From Phyllobacterium myrsinacearum (lineage in GTDB: Bacteria > Pseudomonadota > Alphaproteobacteria > Rhizobiales > Rhizobiaceae): a DNA stretch of 64,000 nucleotides. Position numbers and translations under genes: made by a program. Positions 8,265-17,667 of the stretch are shown here, piece after piece. The notes below the pieces were generated by a model that worked only from the letters and a program-made list of their open reading frames with translations, had not been told where the DNA came from and searched no databases. Position 1 is the first letter of the stretch, and every line of letters starts with the position of its first letter. The DNA lies in the NCBI RefSeq assembly GCF_002980555.1, contig NZ_PVBT01000003.1:310001-374000 (forward strand). The letters run 5' to 3'.

Positions 8265-10316
8265 TCAGGCGAGGCCGCGTTTTTCGATCATCGCATCGGG
8301 TGTCGGCATCTTGCCGCGGAAAGCCTTGTAAAGCTCCTCCGGGTCGCGGCTGCCGCCAGCCGAATAGATATATTGCTTGAGCTTCTTGGCGAGGTCGGCA
8401 TTGAACACATCACCGGTTTCCTCGAATGCCTTGAAAGCATCGGCATCCAGCACTTCCGACCACATGTAGGAATAATATCCGGCGGAATAGCCGTCGCCGG
8501 AGAAGACATGGGTGAAGTGCGGGGTACGGTGACGCATGATAATCGCGTCCGGCATGGAAAGGCTCTTCAGCGTATCGGCCTCGAACTGGATGGGATCTGC
8601 CGGAGGAACGCCGTCCGCATGGAACGCCATGTCAACCAGCGCCGAAGAGGTGAACTCCACGGTGTTGAACCCGGCATTGAATGTATTGGCCGCCAAAACC
8701 TTGTCGAGAAGCGCCTTGGGCATGGTTTCGCCTGTGCGGTAGTGGACCGCGTATTTTTCCAGAACCGCTGGCACTGTCAGCCAGTGTTCGTACAGCTGTG
8801 ACGGCAGCTCCACGAAGTCGCGCGATACCGATGTACCCGATACCGCAGGCCAGGTCACATCGGACAGGAGGCCATGCAAGGCATGCCCGAATTCGTGGAA
8901 GAGGGTGCGTGCACCGTCCAGCGAAAGCAGTGCAGGTTCGCCCTTTGGCGGCTTGGCGAAATTCATGACGTTGTAGATAATCGGCGTCTGGCCGCCGTCG
9001 AGCTTGTGCTGCGATTGCAATGCGCTCATCCAGGCGCCGGAACGTTTGGATTGACGGTTGAAATAATCGCCCAGGAACACACCGCGGCGGCTGCCATCCG
9101 CATTCTGTACCTCCCACACCCGCACATCGGGATGCCAGGTTGGAATGCCGTTTTTCTCTTCAAAGCGGATACCAAAGAGGCGGGTTGCCACGTCGAAACT
9201 GGCCTCGATGATCTTTTCCAGCTGCAGGTAGGGTTTCAGCTCCGCCTCATCGAACGCAAAACGCTCATTGCGCAGTTTCTCCGCATAGAACCGCCAATCC
9301 CAAGGAGCAACCTTGTGGTTGCGCCCCTCGGCGGCGATCAGGCGTTCCAGATCAACCTCTTCTTCGGCAGCGCGGTTGCGCGCCTTGTCCCAGACCGGTT
9401 CGAGCAGGTCCATGACGGCCTTGGGTGTCTTGGCCATGGTGTCATCAAGCTTGTAGGCGGCAAAACTGTGATAGCCGAGCAGCTTGGCCTTTTCCGCGCG
9501 CAGTGCCACCATATCGGCAACAATTGCGCGGTTGTCGGTTGCGCCGCCATTCTCGCCGCGCGCGGCCCAGGCGCGAAATGCCTTTTCCCGCAGGCCTCGG
9601 TCTTCGGAGAAGGACAGGAACGGTTCAATGATCGAGCGGGAAAGGGTGACTGCCCAGGCATCCGGCCGATTGCGCTCCTCGGCGGCACCGCGCATGGCGG
9701 CACGAACGAAATCGGGCAGGCCCTTCATGTGCGCTTCGTCGGTGATGAAAAGCGCCCAGTCGGCTTCGTCCTTCAGGACATTCTGGCCAAACTGCGCGCC
9801 AAACCCCGCCAGCTTCTCATTGATGTCCGCAAGGCGTGCCTTGCCCTCATCATCCAGCCGCGCGCCGCTGCGCACGAAGCCTTTCCATGTCTTCTCAAGA
9901 ACGCGATCCGTTTCGGCATCGAGGCCGAGGAAATCGCGCTGCTGGTAAAGCGAGTCGATACGGGCAAACAGCTGCGGATTCATCATGATGGACGAATAGT
10001 GGCGGGACATCTTGGGCGCGATGACGCGCTCCAGTGCCTGGATGGTATCGTTGGTATTGGCTCCGGCCCGCATCCAGAAAATGGAGGAGACGCGATCGAG
10101 ACCCTCGCCGGAAAGCTGCAGGGCTTTCAGCGTATTGTCGATGGTCGGTGCCTCATGGTGATTGATGATCGCGTCGACATCGGCCAGATCAGCCGCAAGC
10201 GCTGCATCGAAGGCCGGGGCGAAATCATCGTCCGTGAAGGCAGTGAAATCGGGAAGTCCGAGCGGTCCGGTCCAGTCCGTCAGTGCGGTGTTGATGGCTG
10301 GTTTCTGTGGGGACAT
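8265..10316 (-). CDS. M3-family zinc oligopeptidase (OpdA/Dcp type)
   Basis: Cytosolic zinc metallopeptidase of 683 residues that degrades short peptides, including signal-peptide fragments. The active-site motif HEFGH is at residues 474-478, within FHEFGHALHGLL, with the downstream Glu-bearing helix region following. The length and the C-terminal block SAGYYSYMWSEVLDADAF match the oligopeptidase A/peptidyl-dipeptidase Dcp family. Motifs alone do not separate OpdA (prlC) from Dcp, so no symbol is given. It is a single gene, convergent with the hydrolase and separated from argG by the argG terminator. Confidence 0.93.
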   Translation of the reverse strand: MSPQKPAINTALTDWTGPLGLPDFTAFTDDDFAPAFDAALAADLADVDAIINHHEAPTIDNTLKALQLSGEGLDRVSSIFWMRAGANTNDTIQALERVIAPKMSRHYSSIMMNPQLFARIDSLYQQRDFLGLDAETDRVLEKTWKGFVRSGARLDDEGKARLADINEKLAGFGAQFGQNVLKDEADWALFITDEAHMKGLPDFVRAAMRGAAEERNRPDAWAVTLSRSIIEPFLSFSEDRGLREKAFRAWAARGENGGATDNRAIVADMVALRAEKAKLLGYHSFAAYKLDDTMAKTPKAVMDLLEPVWDKARNRAAEEEVDLERLIAAEGRNHKVAPWDWRFYAEKLRNERFAFDEAELKPYLQLEKIIEASFDVATRLFGIRFEEKNGIPTWHPDVRVWEVQNADGSRRGVFLGDYFNRQSKRSGAWMSALQSQHKLDGGQTPIIYNVMNFAKPPKGEPALLSLDGARTLFHEFGHALHGLLSDVTWPAVSGTSVSRDFVELPSQLYEHWLTVPAVLEKYAVHYRTGETMPKALLDKVLAANTFNAGFNTVEFTSSALVDMAFHADGVPPADPIQFEADTLKSLSMPDAIIMRHRTPHFTHVFSGDGYSAGYYSYMWSEVLDADAFKAFEETGDVFNADLAKKLKQYIYSAGGSRDPEELYKAFRGKMPTPDAMIEKRGLA

Positions 10317-10433
10317 GGGAAGGCTCCGTCATGGCTGATGAACTCTGGCCTTAACATCTAAGCCTGCAACGGAGTGATCACAAGTCGGCAGGTACAGAAA
10401 GCGCGGCACGAAATCATATCCAATGGCCAGCCA

Positions 10434-10458
10434 ACAAAAAACGGGGCTTGCGCCCCGT
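10434..10458 (-). terminator. Intrinsic terminator of argG
   Basis: Read on the minus strand, a 7-bp ACGGGGC/GCCCCGT stem with a GCAA loop is followed by at least six T residues. It lies 22 bp after the argG stop. Confidence 0.9.
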
Positions 10459-10479
10459 TCTCAGTCCGTATTTGCGGGA

Positions 10480-11703
10480 TCAGCTGTTGCGCTTGCGGGC
10501 AGCCAGCGTGCGCAGGCGCAGGGCGTTGAGGCGGATAAAGCCCGCGGCGTCCTTCTGGTCATAGGCGCCGCGATCGTCCTCGAAAGTCACCAGCGCGTCG
10601 GAGTAAAGCGACTTCTTCGACTTGCGGCCGGACACCATGACATTGCCCTTGTACAGCTTGAGGCGCACCACGCCTTCGACATCTTCCTGGCTCTTGTCGA
10701 TCATGGCCTGCAGCATTTCGCGTTCCGGCGAATACCAGAAGCCGTTGTAGATCAGTTCCGCATAGCGCGGCATGAACTCATCCTTGAGATGTGCGGCGCC
10801 GCGATCCAGCGTGATCGATTCCATGGCGCGGTGGGCTACGAGCAGGATCGTGCCGCCAGGGGTTTCATAGACGCCGCGCGACTTCATGCCGACGAAGCGG
10901 TTTTCAACCAGATCCAGGCGCCCGATCCCATTGTCGCGGCCGAGATCGTTGAGCGTTTTCAGCAATGTTGCCGGCGAAAGCGGCTTGCCGTCGATAGCAA
11001 CAGCATCGCCCTTCTCGAAGGCAATCTCGATCTCGGTTACCTTGTCAGGCGCCTCCATCGGAGAAATCGTGCGCTGGTGCACATATTCGGGCGCTTCCTG
11101 CCATGGATCTTCCAGAACCTTGCCCTCGGAGGAAGAGTGCAGCAGGTTTGCGTCGACGGAGAAAGGTGCTTCGCCGAGCTTGTCCTTGGCGATCGGAATC
11201 TGGTGTTCGCGGGCAAATTCCAAAAGATCGGTGCGTGACTTGAATGTCCAGTCGCGCCACGGGGCGATGACCTTGATGTCAGGGTTCAGCGCATAGGCGG
11301 ACAGTTCGAAACGAACCTGGTCATTACCCTTGCCGGTTGCCCCATGGGCGATAGCATCGGCTCCGGTGCGGGCCGCGATTTCAACCAGGTGCTTTGAAAT
11401 CAGCGGCCGCGCGATGGACGTGCCGAGCAAGTAGACGCCTTCATAGACCGCGTTGGCACGGAACATCGGGAACACGAAGTCGCGGACGAATTCTTCACGC
11501 ACGTCTTCGATATAGATTTCCTTGATGCCGAGCATCTCGGCTTTCTTGCGGGCCGGTTCCAGTTCTTCGCCCTGGCCCAGATCGGCGGTGAAGGTAACAA
11601 CTTCCGCACCCAGTTCCGTTTGCAACCATTTGAGGATAATCGATGTATCGAGACCGCCGGAATAGGCCAGCACGACTTTCTTGACGTCTTTCCACTTGTT
11701 CAT
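10480..11703 (-). CDS. argG: Argininosuccinate synthase
   Basis: ATP-dependent ligation of citrulline and aspartate to argininosuccinate, the penultimate step of arginine synthesis. The 407-residue protein begins with the PP-loop AYSGGLDTS (residues 13-21), and shows [15 protein letters not shown] for citrulline and aspartate binding and APWRDW in the synthetase domain. It is cytosolic and tetrameric in the family. Single gene with its own terminator; about 119 bp separate it from the glycosyltransferase upstream on the same strand. Confidence 0.98.
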   Translation of the reverse strand: MNKWKDVKKVVLAYSGGLDTSIILKWLQTELGAEVVTFTADLGQGEELEPARKKAEMLGIKEIYIEDVREEFVRDFVFPMFRANAVYEGVYLLGTSIARPLISKHLVEIAARTGADAIAHGATGKGNDQVRFELSAYALNPDIKVIAPWRDWTFKSRTDLLEFAREHQIPIAKDKLGEAPFSVDANLLHSSSEGKVLEDPWQEAPEYVHQRTISPMEAPDKVTEIEIAFEKGDAVAIDGKPLSPATLLKTLNDLGRDNGIGRLDLVENRFVGMKSRGVYETPGGTILLVAHRAMESITLDRGAAHLKDEFMPRYAELIYNGFWYSPEREMLQAMIDKSQEDVEGVVRLKLYKGNVMVSGRKSKKSLYSDALVTFEDDRGAYDQKDAAGFIRLNALRLRTLAARKRNS

Positions 11704-11822
11704 TCTGTTTCCCTGACCGCTGCGCAGTCTCGCTATCGTTTGGTGAAGATGGACGTTCTTTTATCAGGTGAGGGAATGTTGGCAAGATCGGCTTTGGCGG
11801 CGCAGCGGTCCTGCCAGGCAAA

Positions 11823-13523
11823 TCAGCTGCGGATGGCCACGTATCCGCGCTCGCCATACCGGTCACGAGCCTCGGACAGAGTTCCTGTCTTCAGTGCCGA
11901 AATGAAATCCTGCAGGTGAATGCGCCGCCAGCCAGCCGTGACCTCTTCCACGGCAAAACCTTGCGCCGCCAATGCATCGGCAAGGTGCTTGTCGGTCATG
12001 AGGATGACTTTCACGCCGGGATCAATCTCTTTGGACGGCAGCACGGCTGTCTGTTTGAACTGTGCATCAAAATCGGCATGAAGCCGGATTTTCGCGGCGT
12101 CCAGAACGGGTCCCACGAAAAGGACCTCGTTTTCCGGGAGATGCATTGTGTTGATTCTGGCCGCCAGCGGCTTGCCGATATCGGGCACGAGCAGGGCCTT
12201 TGCAACGGGTGTAACGGTTACTATGCTTGCCATGGCAAGCAAGGCGGCGGAGGCTGCCAGGCCGTGCATTTTCAATCGGGTGTTAACCACCCACAGCGTC
12301 GCCATGACGCCCGCGATCCCCGCAGCCAGGCCGGTTACGTACAATGGCGGCAGCAATTGCATGCCGATCAAGAACACGCCCGTGATGGGAATGGCTGCGA
12401 TCAGGATGATGACGCGCAACACCCGCTGGACCAGTCTTTCGAAACCTGGACCGGTCACCTCCTGGAACCCGCAGGCGAGAAGCACGCAAAGCAGCGGTAT
12501 GACGGGAATGACGTAGCGGTGGGAAGGAAGGCTATTGAGAGAAAAGATGATCGAAACAGCTATGATCCAGCCGAGGAAGAAGGGGGTTATGCCGTTGAGC
12601 GAATCCATTTCCGGCCGTCGTCCCGCTTTCCGGGCGCCATAGAAAAGCAGCCCCAGCCAGACAAATGTCGGCCCCACGAGACCGGCGAAACTGTGGATCA
12701 ATCCCATCGCGATGATATCGGGATTGAAATTGATCTTGTCTGAAATCTGGTCGGCAACGAAATCGGCCGAAAGCATGCTCGCTGTGTGCAGGGACTGATA
12801 GATGAACCAAGTGCCGACAATCCCAAGGCACACGGTGATGGTCACGGGTTGCCACAGGCGATGGCGGCGCTGGCGCAGGGCCGGCATTGCCATGCAGTAG
12901 ACCAGGATATAGCCGAGCATCGCCACGGGCAGGAGGCCTTTGGCCAGGATCGCCAATCCCGTGCCTGCATAGGCGAGAATGCCATAGACATGGCGGTGGC
13001 CGTCGCGAAAGAGAAGACCGACAAAGCCGAGCATGCCGATGAGCATGAACATGGTCAGGGGCATGTCGGGAATGGCATTGATACAGGCGCGCAGGAAGAC
13101 GGCATTCGTTGCCAGAAGCGAAGCCGCAAGCAATGCGGTCCGGTCATTGTGGGTTATGATCCGGGTCAAGGAGAAGGTGATCAACAGTGTTGCAGCCCCT
13201 GCAACCAGCCACAGGAAACGCGACCCGAGCACGGAAATCCCGAAAACCTTCATGCCGGCTGCGCTCATCCAGTATGTGAAGGGCGGTTTCTTCAGCCGGA
13301 CATTGCCTTCGGCCGTATGCGGCGTCAGGTATTCGCCCGTATGCAGCATGATGACGGCACCATTGGAGTAATGGCGTTCATCGGGAAAATGTGTGATCAG
13401 GCTGCTGGCAAGCGGGAGAAGGCTCAATATCAGGGCGATGGCCAGCAGGATCGCCATATAGCGTCCCGGCGCCCAATCCGCCGCATCGTCCAAAATGCTC
13501 AGGCTTGGATTCTTCTGAAGCAT
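11823..13523 (-). CDS. ArnT-like integral membrane glycosyltransferase
   Basis: A 566-residue polytopic protein with about 12 hydrophobic segments and a soluble C-terminal region of roughly 100 residues, matching the GT-C/ArnT (PMT-like) fold. The first periplasmic loop holds the acidic motif FPDERHYSNG, where the DE pair corresponds to the catalytic acid position of the family, followed by KKPPFTYW, typical of ArnT. Such enzymes move a sugar from a polyprenyl phosphate donor to lipid A or another envelope acceptor on the periplasmic face. The sugar and acceptor cannot be told from sequence. The PAP2 phosphatase upstream may act on the same lipids, but a terminator separates the genes. Confidence 0.8.
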   Translation of the reverse strand: MLQKNPSLSILDDAADWAPGRYMAILLAIALILSLLPLASSLITHFPDERHYSNGAVIMLHTGEYLTPHTAEGNVRLKKPPFTYWMSAAGMKVFGISVLGSRFLWLVAGAATLLITFSLTRIITHNDRTALLAASLLATNAVFLRACINAIPDMPLTMFMLIGMLGFVGLLFRDGHRHVYGILAYAGTGLAILAKGLLPVAMLGYILVYCMAMPALRQRRHRLWQPVTITVCLGIVGTWFIYQSLHTASMLSADFVADQISDKINFNPDIIAMGLIHSFAGLVGPTFVWLGLLFYGARKAGRRPEMDSLNGITPFFLGWIIAVSIIFSLNSLPSHRYVIPVIPLLCVLLACGFQEVTGPGFERLVQRVLRVIILIAAIPITGVFLIGMQLLPPLYVTGLAAGIAGVMATLWVVNTRLKMHGLAASAALLAMASIVTVTPVAKALLVPDIGKPLAARINTMHLPENEVLFVGPVLDAAKIRLHADFDAQFKQTAVLPSKEIDPGVKVILMTDKHLADALAAQGFAVEEVTAGWRRIHLQDFISALKTGTLSEARDRYGERGYVAIRS

Positions 13524-13586
13524 CGTCTGATTGTCGCGCTTGTTGTCCCCTCAGTTTTCATAACGCGAACGAACAGTAGTGCCAAT

Positions 13587-13616
13587 AAAAAATTGCGTCT
13601 TCAACAGATGACGCAT
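13587..13616 (-). terminator. Intrinsic terminator of the PAP2 gene
   Basis: On the minus strand TGCGTC and GACGCA form a 6-bp stem (13594-13599 with 13610-13615), followed by A then TTTTTT. It lies 17 bp past the PAP2 stop. Confidence 0.65.
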
Positions 13617-13632
13617 TGTACAGTTTCAGCCG

Positions 13633-14481
13633 TTACTTCGTCTGCTGTTCTGTCGTGCGGTGCCAATGCGATGTCCATAATTCGCTAATGGAGGTCAGCA
13701 CGCAGAAGACAATCACGGTGGAAAGAGACCCGAGCACCACATCGGAAAGATAGTGACGGCCAAAGGCAACGCGCAGGAAATCAGTGGTTATGATGATGGC
13801 GGCGATGGGCCAGATGAGCTTTTTCCTTGTCTGGTGCGGCCACAAGGGCAAAAGACAGACAAGCCAGGCGATCCCGGCCGCTTCCCCGGAAATAAAGGAA
13901 CAATTGTGCTGACAGACGTGTGACCATTCAGCTGCTGCCACGAAGGGCTGGTCGCCACCGAAAAGCCATGTGTTGGCGGGGCGGGGCCGGCCGATGAACT
14001 CTTTCATGAACGCGTTGACCAGAAGGCCGGGACCAATGGCCAGCGTAAGGAGCGAGACAATCGAAATACGAATCCGTTCATGATTCCAGCGAAGGCCGGA
14101 GGCGACATCGCGCAGGGCAATGGTGACGACCACTGAAGCAGCCACGATGGGCAGGGCATAGAAGACACGGCGCAGCGTCTTGAAAAGTGGCACCGATGCG
14201 GCGGGAAAATCGCCGCAAATTTTTGCGGTCGCGGTCGCGATGCAGTCAGAACTGAGGAAGAAGAACGATGAAACGGCCTTGTCGATCTCAGGCGCACGGT
14301 TAAACAGGATGGCCAGGGCCGCCCACACGAGGATAAGGCTGACCGCAAGGGCCGGCTGACTCCAGACACCGAAGCCATAGAGCGCCTTACCGCATGAAGC
14401 AGATGTTGTTCGGTAATAGACCATGCGGCTCTCAAGGCTGAAAAACTTGCCTGTTCTGGCGTGCAATGATTGCAGTGTCAT
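13633..14481 (-). CDS. PAP2-family membrane phosphatase
   Basis: A 282-residue membrane protein with about six transmembrane segments and the three acid phosphatase blocks: KEFIGRPRP (block 1), CSFISGEAAG (block 2) and RVAFGRHYLSDVV (block 3). The family removes phosphate from lipid substrates at the periplasmic face, e.g. undecaprenyl diphosphate or lipid A (LpxE/LpxF). Block 2 reads SGE where the common form is SGH, so the usual first His is Glu. The start is uncertain: ATG 14481 lacks a clear site, while in-frame ATG 14424 follows a GAGAG element. The region before it is AT-rich and promoter-like. Confidence 0.8.
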   Translation of the reverse strand: MTLQSLHARTGKFFSLESRMVYYRTTSASCGKALYGFGVWSQPALAVSLILVWAALAILFNRAPEIDKAVSSFFFLSSDCIATATAKICGDFPAASVPLFKTLRRVFYALPIVAASVVVTIALRDVASGLRWNHERIRISIVSLLTLAIGPGLLVNAFMKEFIGRPRPANTWLFGGDQPFVAAAEWSHVCQHNCSFISGEAAGIAWLVCLLPLWPHQTRKKLIWPIAAIIITTDFLRVAFGRHYLSDVVLGSLSTVIVFCVLTSISELWTSHWHRTTEQQTK

Positions 14482-14560
14482 TACAGAGCATACTTTTCCA
14501 GTGACTGCAGAAAAGTATTTAATTAAGGCCGCGCAATGTCAGTATTTTGATGTCCTGAAT

Positions 14561-14583
14561 ACAAATAGCGGCTGTTAAGCCGC
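14561..14583 (-). terminator. Probable terminator after tam
   Basis: On the minus strand GCGGCT-TAAC-AGCCGC forms a 6-bp hairpin followed by a T-rich stretch (TATTTGTATT). It lies about 47 bp after the tam stop. Confidence 0.45.
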
Positions 14584-14629
14584 CAAAGGTACTGGAAATC
14601 CGTGCTTCGGATGGTGTGCGATTGCCGCT

Positions 14630-15400
14630 TTATCGGGTCGCCACCATGAAAAGCCGCGGGAATGGCAACAGGACCGTGCCGTCAGGCAGAGCCGGATAAG
14701 CTTGTGCCACCGCGTGCGTATACCGTTCGAGATAGGACGCCCGCTCCGTTTCATTGAGTGGGTCCAGATATGGCCGCAACCCTGTTCCCTTAAACCATTC
14801 GACCACTGCCGGGGCTCCTCCGGCAAGCGGATGGTGGTAAGTGGTTTGCCAGATATCGACCTTGGACGCTATCGGCCGCAGGATTCGGTAATACCACTCC
14901 GCGCTCTGCCGCGGCGACCGTTGCCCCGCCGCTCGCGCCAATTTGGCAGCCCATGGGCCTTCACCAGCTATTTCCCGCATCAGACGGTGTGTGGGTTCAT
15001 CCAGATTGTTCGGAATCTGGATGGCAAGGCTGCCGTCCACGGCCAGTTTGCTGACAAGGGCCGGCAGCAGGGCGGCATGGTCCGGAAGCCATTGCAGCAC
15101 CGCATTGGCAAGAATGACATCATAGGGACCCTGCGCATCCCACCGGGCGATATCAGCGACGTCAAAGCGGATTTCAGGAAGCCGCTTGCGGGCTGCCCGA
15201 ACCATGTCTTCTGAGCTGTCCATTCCTGTTGTAATGGCCCTGGGAAAGCGGGCGATGAGAACTTCCGTCGAATTGCCGGGGCCGCAACCGATGTCAATCA
15301 CGGATCGGGCGTACACGCCAGGAACTGCTGCCAGGAGATCGCGGACCGGGCGCGTCCGCTCATCTTCAAATTTCACATATTGTTCAGCTGACCAGCTCAC
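14630..15400 (-). CDS. tam: Trans-aconitate 2-methyltransferase
   Basis: SAM-dependent methyltransferase that esterifies trans-aconitate, a by-product of aconitase that inhibits the TCA cycle. The 256-residue length fits Tam. Motif I is VIDIGCGPGNSTEVL (about residues 35-49), followed by FDVADIARWD and the family-like segment DVILANAVLQWLPDH. The N-terminus WSAEQYVKFEDERTRPVRDLL is characteristic. It is divergent from the LysR gene at 15560, whose product is a candidate regulator, by position only. The substrate is a family inference. Confidence 0.88.
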   Translation of the reverse strand: MSWSAEQYVKFEDERTRPVRDLLAAVPGVYARSVIDIGCGPGNSTEVLIARFPRAITTGMDSSEDMVRAARKRLPEIRFDVADIARWDAQGPYDVILANAVLQWLPDHAALLPALVSKLAVDGSLAIQIPNNLDEPTHRLMREIAGEGPWAAKLARAAGQRSPRQSAEWYYRILRPIASKVDIWQTTYHHPLAGGAPAVVEWFKGTGLRPYLDPLNETERASYLERYTHAVAQAYPALPDGTVLLPFPRLFMVATR

Positions 15401-15559
15401 GACGGTTTTCCTTTTGTTGCCCGCCGGATAGGCAGGGACGACAGGGGCGAGTCATGGCTGATGGCTCGGCCCCAAAGCGGCGTATTGGCAGAATAGGCTT
15501 TCCTCTATATGATTTCCAATGCATGCTTTTTACGATTTCAATACTTTCAGGGTATGGCA

Positions 15560-16510
15560 ATGATCGATCTGAAGCGCCTTCGCGCATTTGTTGTCTTGGC
15601 AGAGGAAGGCCATGTGACGCGGGCCGCCGAACGGCTGGGCATTCAACAGCCACCGCTGACGCGGCTTCTGCAGGGGCTGGAGGCGGAACTGGGTGTGCTC
15701 CTGATGCACCGCATGCCGCGCGGCGTTCGTCCCACCGAGGCCGGAAACGTGCTGCTTGATGAAGCCAGGATCATTCTGGAGCGTGCCGGTGGCGTTGCCG
15801 ACATGGTTCACCGGGCAGCGCGCGGCGAACAGGGCCGCCTGGCCATCGGTTTCACCAGCTCTGCCGCCCTGCATCCTTTCGTGCCGAAAGCGTTGCGGGC
15901 TTTCCATGAAAGCCTGCCAAAACTTTCTGTCGTGCTGGAAGAAGCTGGTACGGCAGAACTGGTGGATGCGCTCATGCATGAGCGGCTTGACGCAGCCTTC
16001 ATTCGCTCTCCGGTCGGACGGACGCCAGGCCTGCGGATCGATGCCGTGCTGGAGGAGCCAATGCTCGTCGCATTGCCTGAGGGGCATAGGTTCGCGCGGG
16101 ACACTGCCTCGCGGCTGCTGCTCACAGAATTGGCGACCGAACCTTTCATTCTCTATCGCCGCATGGCGGGGCCTGGCCTCTATGACACCATTCTGACCGC
16201 ATGCCGGGAAGCGGGGTTCAGCCCGATTGTGGCGCAGGAGGCGCCGCGCTTGACTGCAACGCTGAGCCTGGTGGCCGCAGGATTCGGTATTTCCCTCGTG
16301 CCTGCATCGATGCGGCGCCTTGGCGGTGACGACATCGCCTACCGCGCTGTTGCGGGCAGTTCCAAACTGATAGCCCCGTTGCTCCTGGCCATGCGGCAGA
16401 CGCATCCGGCGCCGGCCCTTGCGCGGTTTCGCGGTCTCGTGCAGCGCATGACAGCGGAAATGCGCGCAGCCAATCCGGCTGATGCGCGAGTGGATCGGGG
16501 AAATCGCTAG
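15560..16510 (+). CDS. LysR-family transcriptional regulator
   Basis: A 316-residue activator/repressor with an N-terminal winged helix (DLKRLRAFVVLAEEGHVTRAAERLGIQ, then QPPLTRLLQGLEAELGVLLMHR) and a periplasmic-binding-type effector domain. The effector-domain style (DAAFIRSPVG, then LLVALPEGHRFA-like) resembles the BenM/CatM group. The start at 15560 has an AGGG element with a 7-nt gap; ATG 15554 is possible. It is divergent from tam and 71 bp upstream of a LysE exporter on the same strand, so either may be its target. Confidence 0.88.
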   Translation: MIDLKRLRAFVVLAEEGHVTRAAERLGIQQPPLTRLLQGLEAELGVLLMHRMPRGVRPTEAGNVLLDEARIILERAGGVADMVHRAARGEQGRLAIGFTSSAALHPFVPKALRAFHESLPKLSVVLEEAGTAELVDALMHERLDAAFIRSPVGRTPGLRIDAVLEEPMLVALPEGHRFARDTASRLLLTELATEPFILYRRMAGPGLYDTILTACREAGFSPIVAQEAPRLTATLSLVAAGFGISLVPASMRRLGGDDIAYRAVAGSSKLIAPLLLAMRQTHPAPALARFRGLVQRMTAEMRAANPADARVDRGNR

Positions 16511-16581
16511 ATCTCTCAGAATCGTGTGGCCAAAAGGGTCGTTCCGCGTTAGCTTCCGCCAGTTTTTCGTCGGAGCTTCCC

Positions 16582-17223
16582 ATGACCTTCATTCCCGAAT
16601 GGCCGATTATCCTGCAATTTGCGATTGCGACCTTTGTTCTTTCGATCACCCCGGGTCCCGATATGACACTTTTCGTGGGGCGGGCCCTGTCCGAGGGAAA
16701 GGCGGCTGGGTTCGCCTGTCTGTCCGGGGCCAATTGCGGGATTGTGGTGCATACGACGATGGTTGCACTCGGGCTTTCCGCGCTGATTATCGCATCGCCG
16801 TCCGCATTCCTCGTGCTGAAAATCGTCGGTGCAGGATATCTCGTGTGGCTTGCCTTTCAGGCTATCCGCAAGGGATCAGCCTTTTCTCCGGAGAAGAAAA
16901 GCGGCGCCGCACACACATTGTTTCAGAACTGGCTGACCGGGATCGGCATCAACCTGCTCAACCCGAAGATCATCCTGTTTTTCATGACGTTTCTGCCGCA
17001 GTTCGTGTCGGCAAGCGACCCGCATGCGCCGGGCAAGCTTTTCTTTCTTGGCCTGCTGTTCATTCCGCTGTCGCTGCCGGTGGTGACGCCCATGATTCTG
17101 GCGGCTGACCGGTTTGCCGGTCTCCTGAAGAAAAATCCGACGGTTACGCGGGTGACCGATTGGCTGTTTGCCGGGGTGTTTTCGGCCTTTGCGGCAAAAA
17201 TCCTGATGGCCCAGGCGAAGTAG
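16582..17223 (+). CDS. LysE/RhtB-family amino-acid exporter
   Basis: A 213-residue inner-membrane exporter with six predicted helices. The family signature near the N-terminus is TPGPDMTLFVGRAL, and LLNPKIILFFMTFLPQF is the conserved segment of helix 4. Members export amino acids or related small metabolites. Following a LysR gene at short distance is a common arrangement (compare lysG-lysE), so substrate-linked control is plausible. It ends 6 bp before the convergent small membrane protein gene. Confidence 0.9.
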   Translation: MTFIPEWPIILQFAIATFVLSITPGPDMTLFVGRALSEGKAAGFACLSGANCGIVVHTTMVALGLSALIIASPSAFLVLKIVGAGYLVWLAFQAIRKGSAFSPEKKSGAAHTLFQNWLTGIGINLLNPKIILFFMTFLPQFVSASDPHAPGKLFFLGLLFIPLSLPVVTPMILAADRFAGLLKKNPTVTRVTDWLFAGVFSAFAAKILMAQAK

Positions 17224-17229
17224 ACGCCT

Positions 17230-17667
17230 CTATGCGGCGGGGCTGCCGGGGCGCGGGGGCATCACCAGCCCGGCGCTTCGCCCCGAGACAAGCCAGTAGA
17301 CAAAGCCTCCGACAACGCCGGTGGCGAGGATGGCCGCGAATGTGTCGATGTCTTCGGTCTGCGGCCGCCACTTCCAGACGATGATGACAACGGCGGTCGC
17401 TGCGCCGCCAAGGGCATAGAACAGCAAATCCCGCCATGCGGTCAGCTCAGCAAACAAGATGAGGATACAGGCAGGAATGAAGACGCTGTAACCAATCATC
17501 GTGGCAAAGATCGGAACCGTGGAGTACAGGAATGGACCTTCGCTGCCGATGACTTCTGTGCTGCCAAGCCAAAGAAGATTGAGAAACAGCGATGCGGCAA
17601 AGGTTGCGCAAACGAAACCGAAAACGATCAGGGCAAAGCGGAAGATATAGAAGACGATCTGGCTCAA
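17230..17667 (-). CDS. Small membrane protein, function unknown
   Basis: A 145-residue protein with four clear hydrophobic segments: [16 protein letters not shown], a second around [17 protein letters not shown], a third in [17 protein letters not shown], and a fourth in [18 protein letters not shown]. No family signature is recognised. Its start overlaps the rlmN stop by four bases (ATGA), so it is translated from the rlmN transcript. Co-occurrence with rlmN may simply be genomic packing. Confidence 0.75.
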   Translation of the reverse strand: MSQIVFYIFRFALIVFGFVCATFAASLFLNLLWLGSTEVIGSEGPFLYSTVPIFATMIGYSVFIPACILILFAELTAWRDLLFYALGGAATAVVIIVWKWRPQTEDIDTFAAILATGVVGGFVYWLVSGRSAGLVMPPRPGSPAA

